The notes under the pieces: model-generated
Told to the model about the DNA's origin: nothing
The model's input: only the letters and a program-made list of their open reading frames with translations
Database searches by the model: none
Assembly: GCA_020912385.1 (NCBI GenBank)
Contig: CP087209.1
Span: 310,001 to 374,000 of the forward strand
DNA length: 64,000 nucleotides
Origin: Neofusicoccum parvum
Lineage: Eukaryota > Ascomycota > Dothideomycetes > Botryosphaeriales > Botryosphaeriaceae
Direction of reading: 5' to 3'
Made by a program: the position numbers and the translations under genes
Shown here: piece by piece, positions 36,272 through 46,390 of the stretch
How the letters are laid out: the number at the start of each line of letters is the position of its first letter
How positions within the stretch are numbered: the first letter of the stretch is position 1

Positions 36272-37368
36272 CTAATCTGTCTTCTGACCTCCTTCGCTCT
36301 CTCCCCCCTCTGCGTCAGCTCCAGCTCTGGAACTATACCCCGACACCGTCGGATCTTCATCTCCATCCGCAGAAAGCCACGACCTACCCATAGACTCCGG
36401 GCTAGGCACGTACCGCTGACCGTACGACCCCAGCCGCTGCCCAGGCGTGAATCTACGCGGCACAGGCGTGGTCACCAACGGTTGCTCAGCTAGACCATCT
36501 ACCGGGAGCTCCCCGGCAGGAGCAGCGGGAGGAAGCGTGCCAGAAACATTGCTGACGGAGGAGGAGCCGGCAGCGGGATGCGCTTCGGAGCGGACAGTAG
36601 CCGCGGACGTCGGAAGCAGGCGGCGGCGTTTCCTCCTCTGCGGCTCGGGATGCGTGGCGGATGGGTTGTTCCGGTTTTGGGGCCGCTGGCGTCTCAGGTC
36701 CGAAGAGCCGGAGGGAGGATGCATCTGGTTGTGCGTTCGTTGTCGCTGAGGACCGGCCATGGAGGGCAGAAGAGGCTCAGCGCGCACGTTGCTGTATTCG
36801 ATGTTGACACGGTAGGTAGGAGCCGCTCGCTGGTTGGTGCCGTGGCCGCGGGGCTGGGCCGCTGGCATCGGGGGCTGCGGCGGCGGCGAATGGCGTGGGC
36901 GCATATCAGGAGGGTGGGGAGGATGCATGGCCGGCGGCTGCTGCGGAGGTGGGTACTGATTCTGGTGCTGCGTCATAGGTGCGTGCAGATCTGGATGGGC
37001 GGGCCTGGCGCTGGAAGATACGGCGGCAGGCGGCGCTGTTGGGGCGTCGTACGTAGGCTGCATCCACCTTTGCGCCATTTCGGCCTCTACTGTATGGCTG
37101 GTGAGCGTAGGACATCGGATAAGAAATTTGGCGGGCTTACTGTCGATGCAGAGCTGGACGATGCGGTCATATGCGCCGGGCGTGGTGTGGAAGGTGTTAG
37201 TGAGGATGTCGCAGACCTGCTAGGAGTTAATACTACAAGGTTTCAGTGGAGGTAGAATGAACAGAGGATCTGGTATGGTACCTCGTCGATCATGCGGGTA
37301 TCTCTGGCTTTTTGAGCTTCGGAGGCTGCTCGGCGCCGCTCGAGAACGGCGCGCTGCTGGTCATCCAT
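36272..37368 (-). CDS. Tandem family member A: shared N-terminal exons, Pro/Gln-rich tail
   Basis: The exons are 37368-37282 (87 nt), 37216-37141 (76 nt) and 37089-36272, giving 326 residues. The introns are 65 and 51 bp, in phases 0 and 1. Residues 1-29 (MDDQQRAVLERRRAA...) are charged and helical. Residues 30-54 contain TPGAYDRIVQLCID. The rest is low-complexity: Pro/Gln/His-rich to about residue 130, an Arg-rich patch PQRRKRRRLLP, and an acidic Gly-rich end. The first two exons match those of the next two genes on this strand (37978-39083 and 39270-39867) in length, phase and a P-x-x-Y-[DE]-R-x-V-[QR]-L motif. I know no named family with this module. A nuclear role is guessed from the basic patch only. 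Confidence 0.8.
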
Positions 37369-37977
37369 GATGGACGGAACTGTGCGCCGAAAGTGACGTT
37401 TTTACCGCGGAGAAATAGTTGCGAAACACTGAGAGTACCAGATACGGGCGGAAGTTGATGATGAATTTGGAGAAGGGAGCGTGGCTGCAAGATGACTGGG
37501 AGCATCAAGCATACGAAATAGGAAGCCAGCACGGTGCCAGTGGCCTTGAAGGCACGTGCCATCGTTGCTACTAGTAACTATACATTGATTCATCGATCTA
37601 CTATGGCGACATAAATGCTAGGACGACTCTCGCCCATTCCAGGCACTTGAACGCCTGGAGATTTGAGATATCCGTCGGCAAGAAGTTTGTAAACAGACCG
37701 CTACAGGATCAGGATCGGGTGAAGACTTCAACCGCAATACGTAAAGATAACCCCATTACCTGAACGGAGGCGCCTGGCAAGTATTTAGTGTGCACCATTC
37801 ACAGGGTTGTATCCTTATCAGACTACATTGACTTTCTACTTGAGAGAACTCTATGATGTAAACTACCGTATACCCATAGTTATTATTCAGCCAACTGTGC
37901 TATCTCTATCCTCTACGGTACAGCATGCATTACCAATCTTTGATCATAAACGGAACATGAACGGAGCATGAACCAAA
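37369..37977. promoter_or_regulatory. Spacer between tandem family genes A and B
   Basis: These 609 bp form the promoter of gene A and the 3' flank of gene B. No further copy of the shared exons and no repeat was found here. Confidence 0.4.
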
Positions 37978-39083
37978 TTATCTTCCAGTATTACCAGATG
38001 ACCTGTATCTACCACGACGTCTATTCCGGCCACCACGGGATCCTCCTTGACCAGATCGTGTAGCTTGATTGCCTGCGTACGGATGCCAACGGCTTCCGGA
38101 AGCAGTTCGATTATCCGTGGAAACGGCTGGAGTGTCCGTGCTTGAGTCGGATCCGACAGCATGTTTCCCGCTCGAAACACCAGCGCATGGTGCGCCAAAG
38201 AGGCCCGTTCCGGTTGTAGCACCATCTGCTCCGGATGTCGTGCTAGTAGTGTCCGAGTCGTCAGTCGTGCTCGTAGTGTCTGACTCGTCAGTCGAGCATT
38301 CCGTCTTCACATTCGAGGAAGATGTAGTAGCGGGCGCGGTGTAAGTTCTAGAGCTTGTGCCGTTGATGGTCGATGCGCCGGCAGGGGGCGCTGATGGGCC
38401 AGCACCAGGGGTGTTGTCATGCTTGGGCGCGGTTGAGAAGAATGGGCTCTGTGGGGCTCTGTTCGCGTAGTCCTGCAGCCTGAGCTCATCAACAGAGAAG
38501 TGTCGGTAGCATTCCTGGCAGGAAATGGTCTGAAACTCGTCGGCGACCAAGCCGTGCTCCACGTGTGGTTGGAAGGGATGTTTCGTGGTGCCATAGTTCG
38601 TCGGCAGTCTCACGCCCTCGCCAAAAAGGCCAGTGGCGGGGTTGCCGAAAGGTAAGCCAGGCGCAGCGATGGGTTTGCCATTGAACGAGACGCTGTTGGC
38701 GCCCTTACTAGGGCCTCCAGTCTTGGAGGCCTTCATGTTCGGATACCCTACACAAACAATACTTATTATACTTCATTGCGCGACAGAAAACCCAAAAGCA
38801 GACGCACAGTCGAAGACAAGCTGGACAGCGCGTTCGTAACAGCCCGGGACTTCATCGTGGATCTTGTGGAGGAGATCGTCAAGCTATTTGGCAGTCAGAA
38901 ATGCGGTCAACTGAGTGCGGGAGATAGCCTTGGATGAGTGAAGGCGGTGCTACGCGTGAAAGCAACAAAGCAGAGGGCGGTTGTGTATGTACCTACCTGG
39001 TTGAGCAAGGCCGTTGATTTCTCCCGGTCCTTTTTCAGCAGCGCAACTTGGTTGCTGAGAATCTCGAGCTGATCGGCGTCCAT
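37978..39083 (-). CDS. Tandem family member B: shared N-terminal exons, Cx2C and RGG tail
   Basis: The exons are 39083-38997 (87 nt), 38883-38808 (76 nt) and 38747-37978, giving 310 residues. The introns (113 and 60 bp) are again in phases 0 and 1. Residues 1-29 (MDADQLEILSNQVALLKK...) predict a coiled coil. The second exon contains VPGCYERAVQLVFD. The third exon has a conserved-looking block with a Cys pair (FQTISCQECYRHFSVDELRLQDYA, residues ~126-149), a Ser/Thr/Asp-rich part with a 9-residue repeat encoded by a 27-nt DNA repeat (38241-38293), and an Arg/Gly tail (SGQGGSRGGRNRRRGRY) like RNA-binding RGG boxes. There is no signal peptide. The function is unknown. Confidence 0.8.
38241..38293. 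repeat. 27-nt tandem coding repeat in family gene B
   Basis: Two units offset by 27 nt encode near-identical Ser/Thr/Asp nonapeptides (core ESDTTSTT, then DSDTTSTT). It is an in-frame minisatellite, so the copy number may vary among strains. Confidence 0.75.
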
Positions 39084-39269
39084 GCTGGACGATATGAGTT
39101 GCGCATGTGTTGAGGTAATGGAGGGTGCTTTGATGCGGAAGTGAAGAGGTGGGGCGGCTGGCTCGCTGGTTCGGCAGGCGCACGGCTTCAAAACACAAAG
39201 CAGGAAAGACCTGCTCGGAACCATTATATTTTCCGCAGTGCTTCAGAGCTAAGTAAATCGCCAGTGTTA

Positions 39270-39867
39270 CTAAGCATCTAATAATTCAGCAATGACCCCC
39301 GTAATCGCTGTTTCACAGAGTGACATGGCCCGCTGCTTGACCTCCCGCTTCCTCTTCTCCGAAACACCCTTCTTCCCTGTTCCCTTCTCCGTCACCTTCC
39401 GTGGCGGTTCGTCATAGGCTTCATTGCTAGCCATTGCCTTGATGATCCCCGCCACAGGCAAGCTGCTGAAGTCATTGGCCTTCGTGACATCAAGCTGTCT
39501 CTGCTCTGGATCCACTTCTACTTTGATCTCGACATCCGAGTCTTTTGACGCCAAAGACGCGTTCGTCGCATCAGGCGGTCTCACTGCGGCCGTCGTCATC
39601 AGCATAACCAAAAGCCCGCTTATGGAAGAGGCTCGAGACGTACTCTGATCAACGAGCCTGACCACTCGGTCGTACGAGTCGGGAAACTGTCTGCGGAAGT
39701 CGCTGATCTTGTTCTGTACCTGATCGGGCTTTAGCGCGGCCCGGAAAGTAGTAGTACGGATGGTTTCTTCATTTACGAACGGCGAGTAACTTTCGTCGTA
39801 GTTCCCACTCATGAGATAGGACCTTCTCGGTCTCGCCTTCGCGCCTCGCGACTGGGGGCGTGTCCAT
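39270..39867 (-). CDS. Tandem family member C: shared N-terminal exons, short basic tail
   Basis: The preferred model has exons 39867-39781 (87 nt), 39719-39644 (76 nt) and 39583-39270, giving 158 residues. The second intron is 60 bp, in frame and stop-free (donor GTACGT), in phase 1. The first donor, GTTCGT at 39780, is weak. I chose it because it yields exactly the 87-nt first exon and phase 0 of the two neighbouring genes, starting with the same Met-Asp. The alternative is an unspliced start at the ATG near 39812 (MSGNYDESYSPF). The second exon has FPDSYDRVVRLVDQ. The third exon is charged, with KKGVSEKRKREVKQRA and a C-terminal helix CETAITGVIAELLDA. The function is unknown. Confidence 0.68.
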
Positions 39868-40212
39868 CTTTGGGGTTTCGGCGTGGATTGTGAATGCTGT
39901 TGGATGGAAGAGAGAGCAGCGTAGATGGTCAGTAATATACAGGGCAGGCAATGTTTGTATGAACAGGCAGAAATAGCCAGCCAGACAAGGGTCACAAACA
40001 TAGGAGAACAACCCTACCATATACCAATAGTAGATCTGAGCACCTTCTACCATGAACTCCCAGAGACAACCACGCAATCACCATGCACAAGCAAATCGGA
40101 GACTCCGCAAACCATAGATTCATCGGGTATATTCGCGCACTCACACCCACAAGTGCGCAACCGCAATCCGCCGCTCCAGAAACATTCATCCACTTCCTCC
40201 ACTTCCCACCGC
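39868..40212. other. Spacer between family gene C and the helicase gene
   Basis: These 345 bp hold the gene C promoter and the helicase 3' flank. Nothing further was seen. Confidence 0.4.
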
Positions 40213-42693
40213 CTACGCAGCCAGCCCACTCAACCCCTCCACCACCCAGTCCAACCTCACCGCGCTCACACCCCTCGCATAGCTCCTGTTCGTAAACACA
40301 AACTCCGAAAACACAATCGCCTCGACCTTCTTCCCGAACAGCACGCTGCTCGGATGCACCGTCACCGTCTGATTCCCAACCATCGTCCTGTAGCTCCCGT
40401 CCGGCATCAGCCTCGCCGTATTGGGCGCAAACCCGCGCAGCAGGGCCAGCAGCACATTACTCGCCACCGCCTCCGGCAGCGCGGTCTGCTGGGCAGGCGC
40501 CGCCGCCGGCACGAGCAGGCCGAGCGACGCGCACAGGGCGCGCAGCTGCTTGCGGATGTCCATGACGTTCTGCATGGCGCGGTGGCTGACGAAGCGGCGC
40601 TCGCACCAGGCCTTGCGGTCGGCGTGCTCGGCGGCGTAGGCCTGCACCGTCGCGAGCAGCGTCAGGTGGTCGCCCTCGCGCCGGAACAGCTCGCGCCGCG
40701 CCAGCTCCGCCTCCTCGCGCTTCTCCTCCGTGATCACGTTCAGGAACACGTTCTCGACGCTGAGCGCCGCCACGATGTCGATGACCTCCTCGACGCAGCT
40801 GCGCTCTTCCTTTGCGGCTTCGACGATGCAGCAGCCGAGCGTGGGGGTGAGCGGGAGCTTGGCGATTTGAAGCCCGACGGGGCTGATGTCGCCGGTGTCG
40901 GTCAGCGCGCCGAGTTGGAAGAGGAGGAGTAGGGCCTTCTCCAGGGATTCGCGCGGCGGAGGGTCCAGGAAGGGGAAGTTCAGGACATCCTGGACACCGC
41001 GAGCCTTCATTGTTAGCAACGCCGCGCTGAGGTCGCATCGCAGGATTTCGGGTGTGGTGTCCTTCTGCAGCGTAAGGTAGTCCTTCTCTGTGTAGAGACG
41101 GTAGCAGTCACCAGCCGCTTCACGACCAGCACGACCTTTCCGTTGAATGGCTGCGGATTGTGAAATGGGCTTGACAAGAAGAGAGTCGAGATTCAGCTGA
41201 GGCCGGAATTGCTTAATCTTTGACTTGCCGCTGTCGATGACGTGACGGACGCCAGGGACAGTGACGGAAGTTTCAGCAATGTTGGTACTGAGGATGACCT
41301 TGCGTGTTCGTGGGGGAGCGGGTTGGAAGACACGCTGCTGGAGATTTTGAGGGAGCGCTGCAAAGAGAGGAAGCGTGAGGATCTTTGGGAGTTCCGGGCC
41401 CAAACCAGCCGCATACTCATTGACCAATTTCTCAAGCGCCTCAACAGTGTCTTGTCCCGTCAAGAAAACCAGAATATCTCCGGGGAGTGGCTCCTTGTGG
41501 TGGACTTGAAAGATGGTCTTGAGTGCAGCTTCGACGAAATCCTGAGTGGGCGCGGGTAGATAGTTGACCTTGACCGGGTACATTCGTCCTTCGATGAAGC
41601 ACGTTGATATCGAGTCGTGGTGTTTTATCTCCGCCTCGGACTCGTTTGAAGTAGTACTGGCTCCCTTAGATGACGTCTGCGGGATCCTGTCCTTTTTATC
41701 CTTGTTCTTCTTCTTCCCATCCTTAGATGTTGAAGAATCCTCCGTGCCGTTCACACCGTTAGTCTTGCCATTCGGCGTGGCCACTGGCTTTCCTTCTGCC
41801 TCGTTATATCCTTCATCGAAGAACGTGAGTAGCCTTTTCGTGTCGGCCGTGGCACTCATGACGATCACCTTCAGTCTCCGCCCATTCCTGTGCTTCTTCC
41901 AGTCCCCGCAAACGATTCTCCTCAGAAAGCCCAGCACCAAATCCACGTTAACACTTCTCTCGTGTACCTCATCCACCACGACAGATCCATACGCCTTCAA
42001 CCACGGATCGCGCAGCAGCTCCTGCAGCAGCATACCCTCCGTCAAAAACTTCACCTTCGTGCTCGGCGAAACCGACACATCAAAACGCACGCTATACCCG
42101 ACCCTACTGGCCGGCGACGACGCCCCCAGCGGCGTTCCCATCTCCTCCGCAACACGTCGAGCCAGCGAGATAGCAGCAACACGCCGAGGCTGCGTGATCG
42201 CGATCATGGAGCCGTCGAGCCAGGGCTCAGCGAGCAGGAACTGCGGCACCTGCGTCGACTTGCCGGAACCCGTCTCGCCGACGAGGATCAAGACGTCCTT
42301 GTCGGCCCGCAGCGCCGCGCGGATCTCGTCCTGGTGCGCCCAGATGGGGAGGCCCTTGCGGACCGGCAGCAGCTGCTGCCGCTTCTGCGCCAGCGGCCCC
42401 AGCGACCGCCTGTCCTCCCTGCCGGCGCCGTCGCGCTGCTGCCGGCCGCCCGGTGGTCCGCGGCTCTGTGCGTGCTTCTTGAAGGCGGATGCTTGCGTGT
42501 GCGGGGGCTTCGGTGCGTGCTTGGTCGGGTCGTGGGTCGGTCGGGCGGCGGTGGTCGCGGCGGGCTTTTCGTCGCGGTCGCGCTTGCGCTTCTTGCTGGG
42601 GTTGAGGGCGGCATTGTCGTGTTTCGGGGATGCTTTGGGTAGGACGAAAGATTTGCCGTCGTCACCGAAGACGGTGCGCACGCGTTCGGGCAT
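40213..42693 (-). CDS. DHR2: Dhr2/DHX33-type DEAH-family RNA helicase
   Basis: Single exon, 826 residues. Residues 1-100 are basic and low-complexity with nuclear-signal-like clusters (PSKKRKRDRDEK). Helicase motifs in order: GETGSGKST (139-147), TQPRRVAA, motif II DEVH at 241-244 (with Val where the family name has Ala), SAT (280-282), LTGQDTVE, STNIAETSVTVPG, and QRKGRAGR (517-524). The second half contains the HA2/OB-fold regions of DEAH proteins (LGALTDTGDISPVG, LPLTPTLGCCIVEA). A Lys/Ser-rich insert occupies about residues 301-352 between the RecA-like domains. In yeast Dhr2 acts in nucleolar processing of 18S rRNA precursors, and this protein is its likely counterpart, unwinding RNA with ATP. 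The assignment to Dhr2/DHX33 rather than another DEAH member rests on size and the short N-terminus. Confidence 0.87.
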   Translation of the reverse strand: MPERVRTVFGDDGKSFVLPKASPKHDNAALNPSKKRKRDRDEKPAATTAARPTHDPTKHAPKPPHTQASAFKKHAQSRGPPGGRQQRDGAGREDRRSLGPLAQKRQQLLPVRKGLPIWAHQDEIRAALRADKDVLILVGETGSGKSTQVPQFLLAEPWLDGSMIAITQPRRVAAISLARRVAEEMGTPLGASSPASRVGYSVRFDVSVSPSTKVKFLTEGMLLQELLRDPWLKAYGSVVVDEVHERSVNVDLVLGFLRRIVCGDWKKHRNGRRLKVIVMSATADTKRLLTFFDEGYNEAEGKPVATPNGKTNGVNGTEDSSTSKDGKKKNKDKKDRIPQTSSKGASTTSNESEAEIKHHDSISTCFIEGRMYPVKVNYLPAPTQDFVEAALKTIFQVHHKEPLPGDILVFLTGQDTVEALEKLVNEYAAGLGPELPKILTLPLFAALPQNLQQRVFQPAPPRTRKVILSTNIAETSVTVPGVRHVIDSGKSKIKQFRPQLNLDSLLVKPISQSAAIQRKGRAGREAAGDCYRLYTEKDYLTLQKDTTPEILRCDLSAALLTMKARGVQDVLNFPFLDPPPRESLEKALLLLFQLGALTDTGDISPVGLQIAKLPLTPTLGCCIVEAAKEERSCVEEVIDIVAALSVENVFLNVITEEKREEAELARRELFRREGDHLTLLATVQAYAAEHADRKAWCERRFVSHRAMQNVMDIRKQLRALCASLGLLVPAAAPAQQTALPEAVASNVLLALLRGFAPNTARLMPDGSYRTMVGNQTVTVHPSSVLFGKKVEAIVFSEFVFTNRSYARGVSAVRLDWVVEGLSGLAA

Positions 42694-43258
42694 TTTCTTG
42701 GGAGGGTGGAGGTGTCGGGGTTGAGATGCGGAGGAGAGGCGTGAAGTCCGCTGCTAGAAATTTTGACAGGGGTCAGGATAAGATTAGATCGCGACTGGCG
42801 GCCGCCCAGTGATCACCCGTTTCACACCCGGAGAAACACGGCGCTCGAATCAACACCATTCCATCACTTTTGACAGCTTAATCATTCGTCCGGACGTAAA
42901 TTTGAAACGAGAGAAATATCAAACGTATCTAAATGAGCGCTTAGACTGCCCGCGAAGGCATACATGTGCTGCAATACTTTTTAACTGAGCTTAAACCAGG
43001 GGTATTACCATATCCGTGCTGAAGACGCTCTTTAGACGCATTCTCCAGAGCTATGCATGAGCTAATTTCAATTACAGTCCTAGTTAGGTAAGACTCAGAG
43101 CGGTCTCTCTTCACTTTTCTTAGGTGCATGATGTTTACCGCAAATTTGATTGAGTTTCATGATTTTCCACAGTGTGTGAAAGAGGAAAGACTCTTTGTAA
43201 GTACGAGAGCTATTCAGCGAATGTTTCGACAACCTTCTTCCTTGATTCCGCATGCTGC
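42694..43258. other. Intergenic region, helicase promoter
   Basis: These 565 bp hold the helicase promoter at the left and the 3' flank of the spherulin-4 gene at the right. No gene or repeat was seen. Confidence 0.45.
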
Positions 43259-44283
43259 TCAGCACGCACTACCACCATCTTCAAACGACTTCGAGTACTT
43301 CTCCCAAAGCGCCGCCGCCGGCCACACCTGGTAATCATGATCCTCCGTCAACCACAGCGTCTGCACACCAACATTGTCCTTCAAATCATCAACCAAGTCG
43401 TTGATCTGCGTGCACGTCAGCGCCGTCGGCACATCATGCAGCATCACGGCCAGCATGCTATCGTCAACATCGAGGTCCCAGATCTGCTGCCTCTTCGCCT
43501 CCGTGTTGGTCGTCCAGTTGCTGTACCACTCCTCGTAGACGAGCGACAGGTCAGGCTGGTTGGGCGGCAGCAGGTACGTGCGGTTGGCCGGCGAGATGCC
43601 CGGGTTGGTGACGACGTAGGGGGCGGCGGGGAACCCGGTGTTCGCGAAGGACCGCGCGTAGGCGGTGGCGGACTTGAGGTAGGAGATGTGGGCGGGGACG
43701 TTGTCGGAGGGCGCTTCGTCGAAGAAGATGCCGTCGACGGAGACGGTGTTAGACGAGGCGGACTGCCAGCTATAATGAAGCGAATTTATTAATATTTGCA
43801 TCCTGTAGGAGCGGCAAGGGGGGAGGGCGGGAAAGGATGGACGGGATTGGAGAAGATGGGGGTGCAGGGCATACCCGGCGTATTTGGCAATTTCACCCTG
43901 TACAAGAGATATGTCTTTGTTGGTGTAGTTGACTGCGACGTAGCCGACGAGACGCGTGTTGGTGTAGGTCTTGAGTTTCTTGACTTCACGCTCGTAGTCT
44001 GCGCCGGGCAGCGCGTCGGCACCGGGTCCACTGCCGGGGTTGATGATGACGTTGAACTTGATGTTCGGATGCGCCGCAATTCTGCAGGTACAATAAGCTT
44101 GTTTTGCCAGAAGAATAACTAGCAAGGCAATTGTGATTCTCACTGGTCGTAAAGAGGTTGCCAGGTTGTTGCGCTTAGAGGGTAGATGTAAGCCGGAACA
44201 AGGGCATTAGCTCCTGCGGCTTCGACGGTTCTACTCAAGAGCTGGGAGCTCAACGCAAGCAGAAAGAGTGCGCGGCTGAACAT
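43259..44283 (-). CDS. Secreted spherulin-4 family glycoside hydrolase, GH135-like (three exons)
   Basis: The exons are 44283-44144, 44081-43875 and 43769-43259, giving 285 residues. The introns (62 and 105 bp) join YDQ to IAAHPNIKF and KYAG to WQSASSN in frame. The signal peptide is MFSRALFLLALSSQLLSRTVEA. The mature protein shows the spherulin-4 signature: LVPAYIYPLSATTWQPLYD, FNVIINPGSGPG, VGYVAVNY, VDGIFFDEAP (Asp133-Glu134) and LVYEEWY (Glu195/196). In Aspergillus Sph3 (GH135) an Asp-Glu pair and a later Glu line the active site that cuts galactosaminogalactan, so this enzyme is probably active on an alpha-linked galactosamine polymer of the fungal surface or matrix. Substrate is inferred from the family. 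It has no cell-wall anchor. It stands alone, with 2 kb of gene-free DNA upstream. Confidence 0.9.
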
Positions 44284-46390
44284 GGTTGGGGATGCGAAGC
44301 AAAGACTCTGCAGTGAAACAGTGTTGGACCCTCAAAAAGTGCTCCTCAAGGGCCTGCGAACGGAGGTTCTGAGGAAGCGATTGGCAGGCACTTATATACC
44401 TTCCTCTCCGGACCACCAAGAACACGCCATCCAGGTCCCTCTTCCTTCATGTTTATTTCTGTCGTTCCAGGCCCGCCAAGGCAGTTTCTGCGCCGTGCGA
44501 ACCAGGTATACGAGCTGAGAAGACGGCAATTGTCGAATTGGCGAGATCGCTCCACACACGTCCTGCCGACCCGTCCCTTTAGTGTGGGGGCTGAGCCGGC
44601 TTGCCTCGAGCAAGGGTCATGCCGAATGCGGCTGTTCGTGCAGGGATGCGGGGAATCTCCGTGCCACCTTAAGTCCGAAGTCCTGTTACAATTTGGTTCA
44701 TCATGACACCCGGTTCTTCAGCCTCAATCCGGATTGGGTAGTAGGTTGCCGACCGCTTCAGAATCTGCGCCGAGTACCATGCTGTTATATAATTCTGTGT
44801 CAAATCATCTCCGCGGCCCTCCGATGGCTTCGCTTACATGAATCCTTTGTTGATTCACACCACCATCAGTCCTTCAAACGCTGCGGTGGGCCACTTTTTG
44901 TTCCACAAGGATTTATTGATGGCGTGAATCCAGAACTCATGAACAAAACAAGACTTGAATGCAGCTCCAAAGTGAGTGGGGCGCTTGAACACCGCGATGT
45001 CTCAAGACCAAGCCCGCAAGGTCAAACGTGTTTAGCGATTGGCCGAAGCTGCCCTCGCTTTGACATAATGAATACGAATCACCAGCCCGCTTCTACTTAA
45101 TGAAAGCAAGTAACGCTGTGAGCAGAACGCTTGTCCTACATCTCGAAACTGCCCGTGCTTCAAACATAATAGGACATCGCAGCCACAAATCAAGACGAGC
45201 CTTAGTGAAGTTTGTCATCTAGTGAGATGCGCTATCCTCGCAAGAAATTCCACACCTGTTCTCCGTTAGCCGCCCAACACCACCAAGAATCCTGCCGTCC
45301 AATCGTCAGCCCACACCCCTCTTCAAAATCTTTGGCCAACGATCCCTCCTCGACGAGCGCTCCGCGCCACCCGGAAGTCAGATCTCGGCCCGCCCCGATA
45401 TAGCGCCCGAATTCGTTCGCCTACGAGACTTCAGTTCTCCAGGTAGCCTTACAGGGTACAGGCAGACTACATAGTCAGTTCATGAAGTATCGCATACGGG
45501 GGCAGTGGAAGCATTCCCCGGAATGCGAGTGTACAGTGAAAACATTACAAAATCCACCCGGATAAATGCTTCAACTACTCACCAAGGTAGGCGTGTATCG
45601 CAACGCTATCCGAACCGACCTCGCAAGCAAAAAAAAAAAAAAAAAAGACAAAGGACGAAGATTACCTCTATGCGGCTCGAGGGCGGCGACAACACGATGG
45701 GACTCTCCCAACCCGAGGTTCATTCCTGTGTGTAAGGATGCGTCGCACAAGGCAACGCCTCACCGAGAGGCGGTCATCGGGTTGCACGTCGCATAGCTGC
45801 CACCGGCGGCTAAGGTTATATATATTTATCATCGTCATCGAGATTCCCCACTTTTGAGCCACAACCGTACTTTGTACGAATTGCGCCGCAAATGCCTTCC
45901 TGATTGACGACAAGGCTTGAAAGCTTAGTGGCGAAGCCCATCGTTATGGATAGCACCCGGACATGCCGAGTTATCGAGACCCCTGAAAAAAAAGAATTCG
46001 TGCGTGCTTATTGGGTGTGATTGCTCTGCTCACATCTTGGCATTATCCAGAGCCGCCGGGGCGTTGTCACCGACGGAAGCTAAGAGCTGAAAGCCTAATC
46101 ACTTCCGCCCCTGTGCATCCCATTGTCTACAGTTGTGCAGACTGCCGATCGACGACTGGTAGAGATAAACCAACGTGTTCGTGGCCGATGCATTGCTTGT
46201 TCAGCCTTTCAGGGGTGCAGCGCTTAAACCCAAAAAGCACACAGTGCATTACCGTCTTCAGGCTTGCGACTCCTGCCAGCGCTGAACCATCATATATACT
46301 TCTGACCCGACCGTCCGGAATTGTGCATCATACCTTCTAACACAGTCTTTACTAGTACCTTGCTTACCAGTGCCTCATAACGTTATAATA
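44284..46390. other. Gene-free region with an 18-nt poly-A run
   Basis: Small overlapping frames only; none has a signal peptide, domain or splice-supported extension. A run of 18 A occurs at 45629-45646. The right end has promoter-like sequence before the Cys-rich membrane protein. I see no RNA gene. Confidence 0.45.
45629..45646. repeat. Poly-A run of 18
   Basis: A homopolymer of 18 adenines. It could be a slippage tract or the tail of a very old retroposed sequence; no flanking target-site duplication or recognisable parent sequence was found. Confidence 0.7.

Noticed and set aside
39270..39812. Unspliced start MSGNYDESYSPF for family gene C
   Set aside because: It is possible, but it would abandon the 87-nt first exon and phase-0 intron shared with the two neighbours. 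It is kept as the alternative model only.
45629..45646. Poly-A run as the tail of a processed pseudogene
   Set aside because: No recognisable gene sequence precedes it on either strand and no flanking duplication was found.
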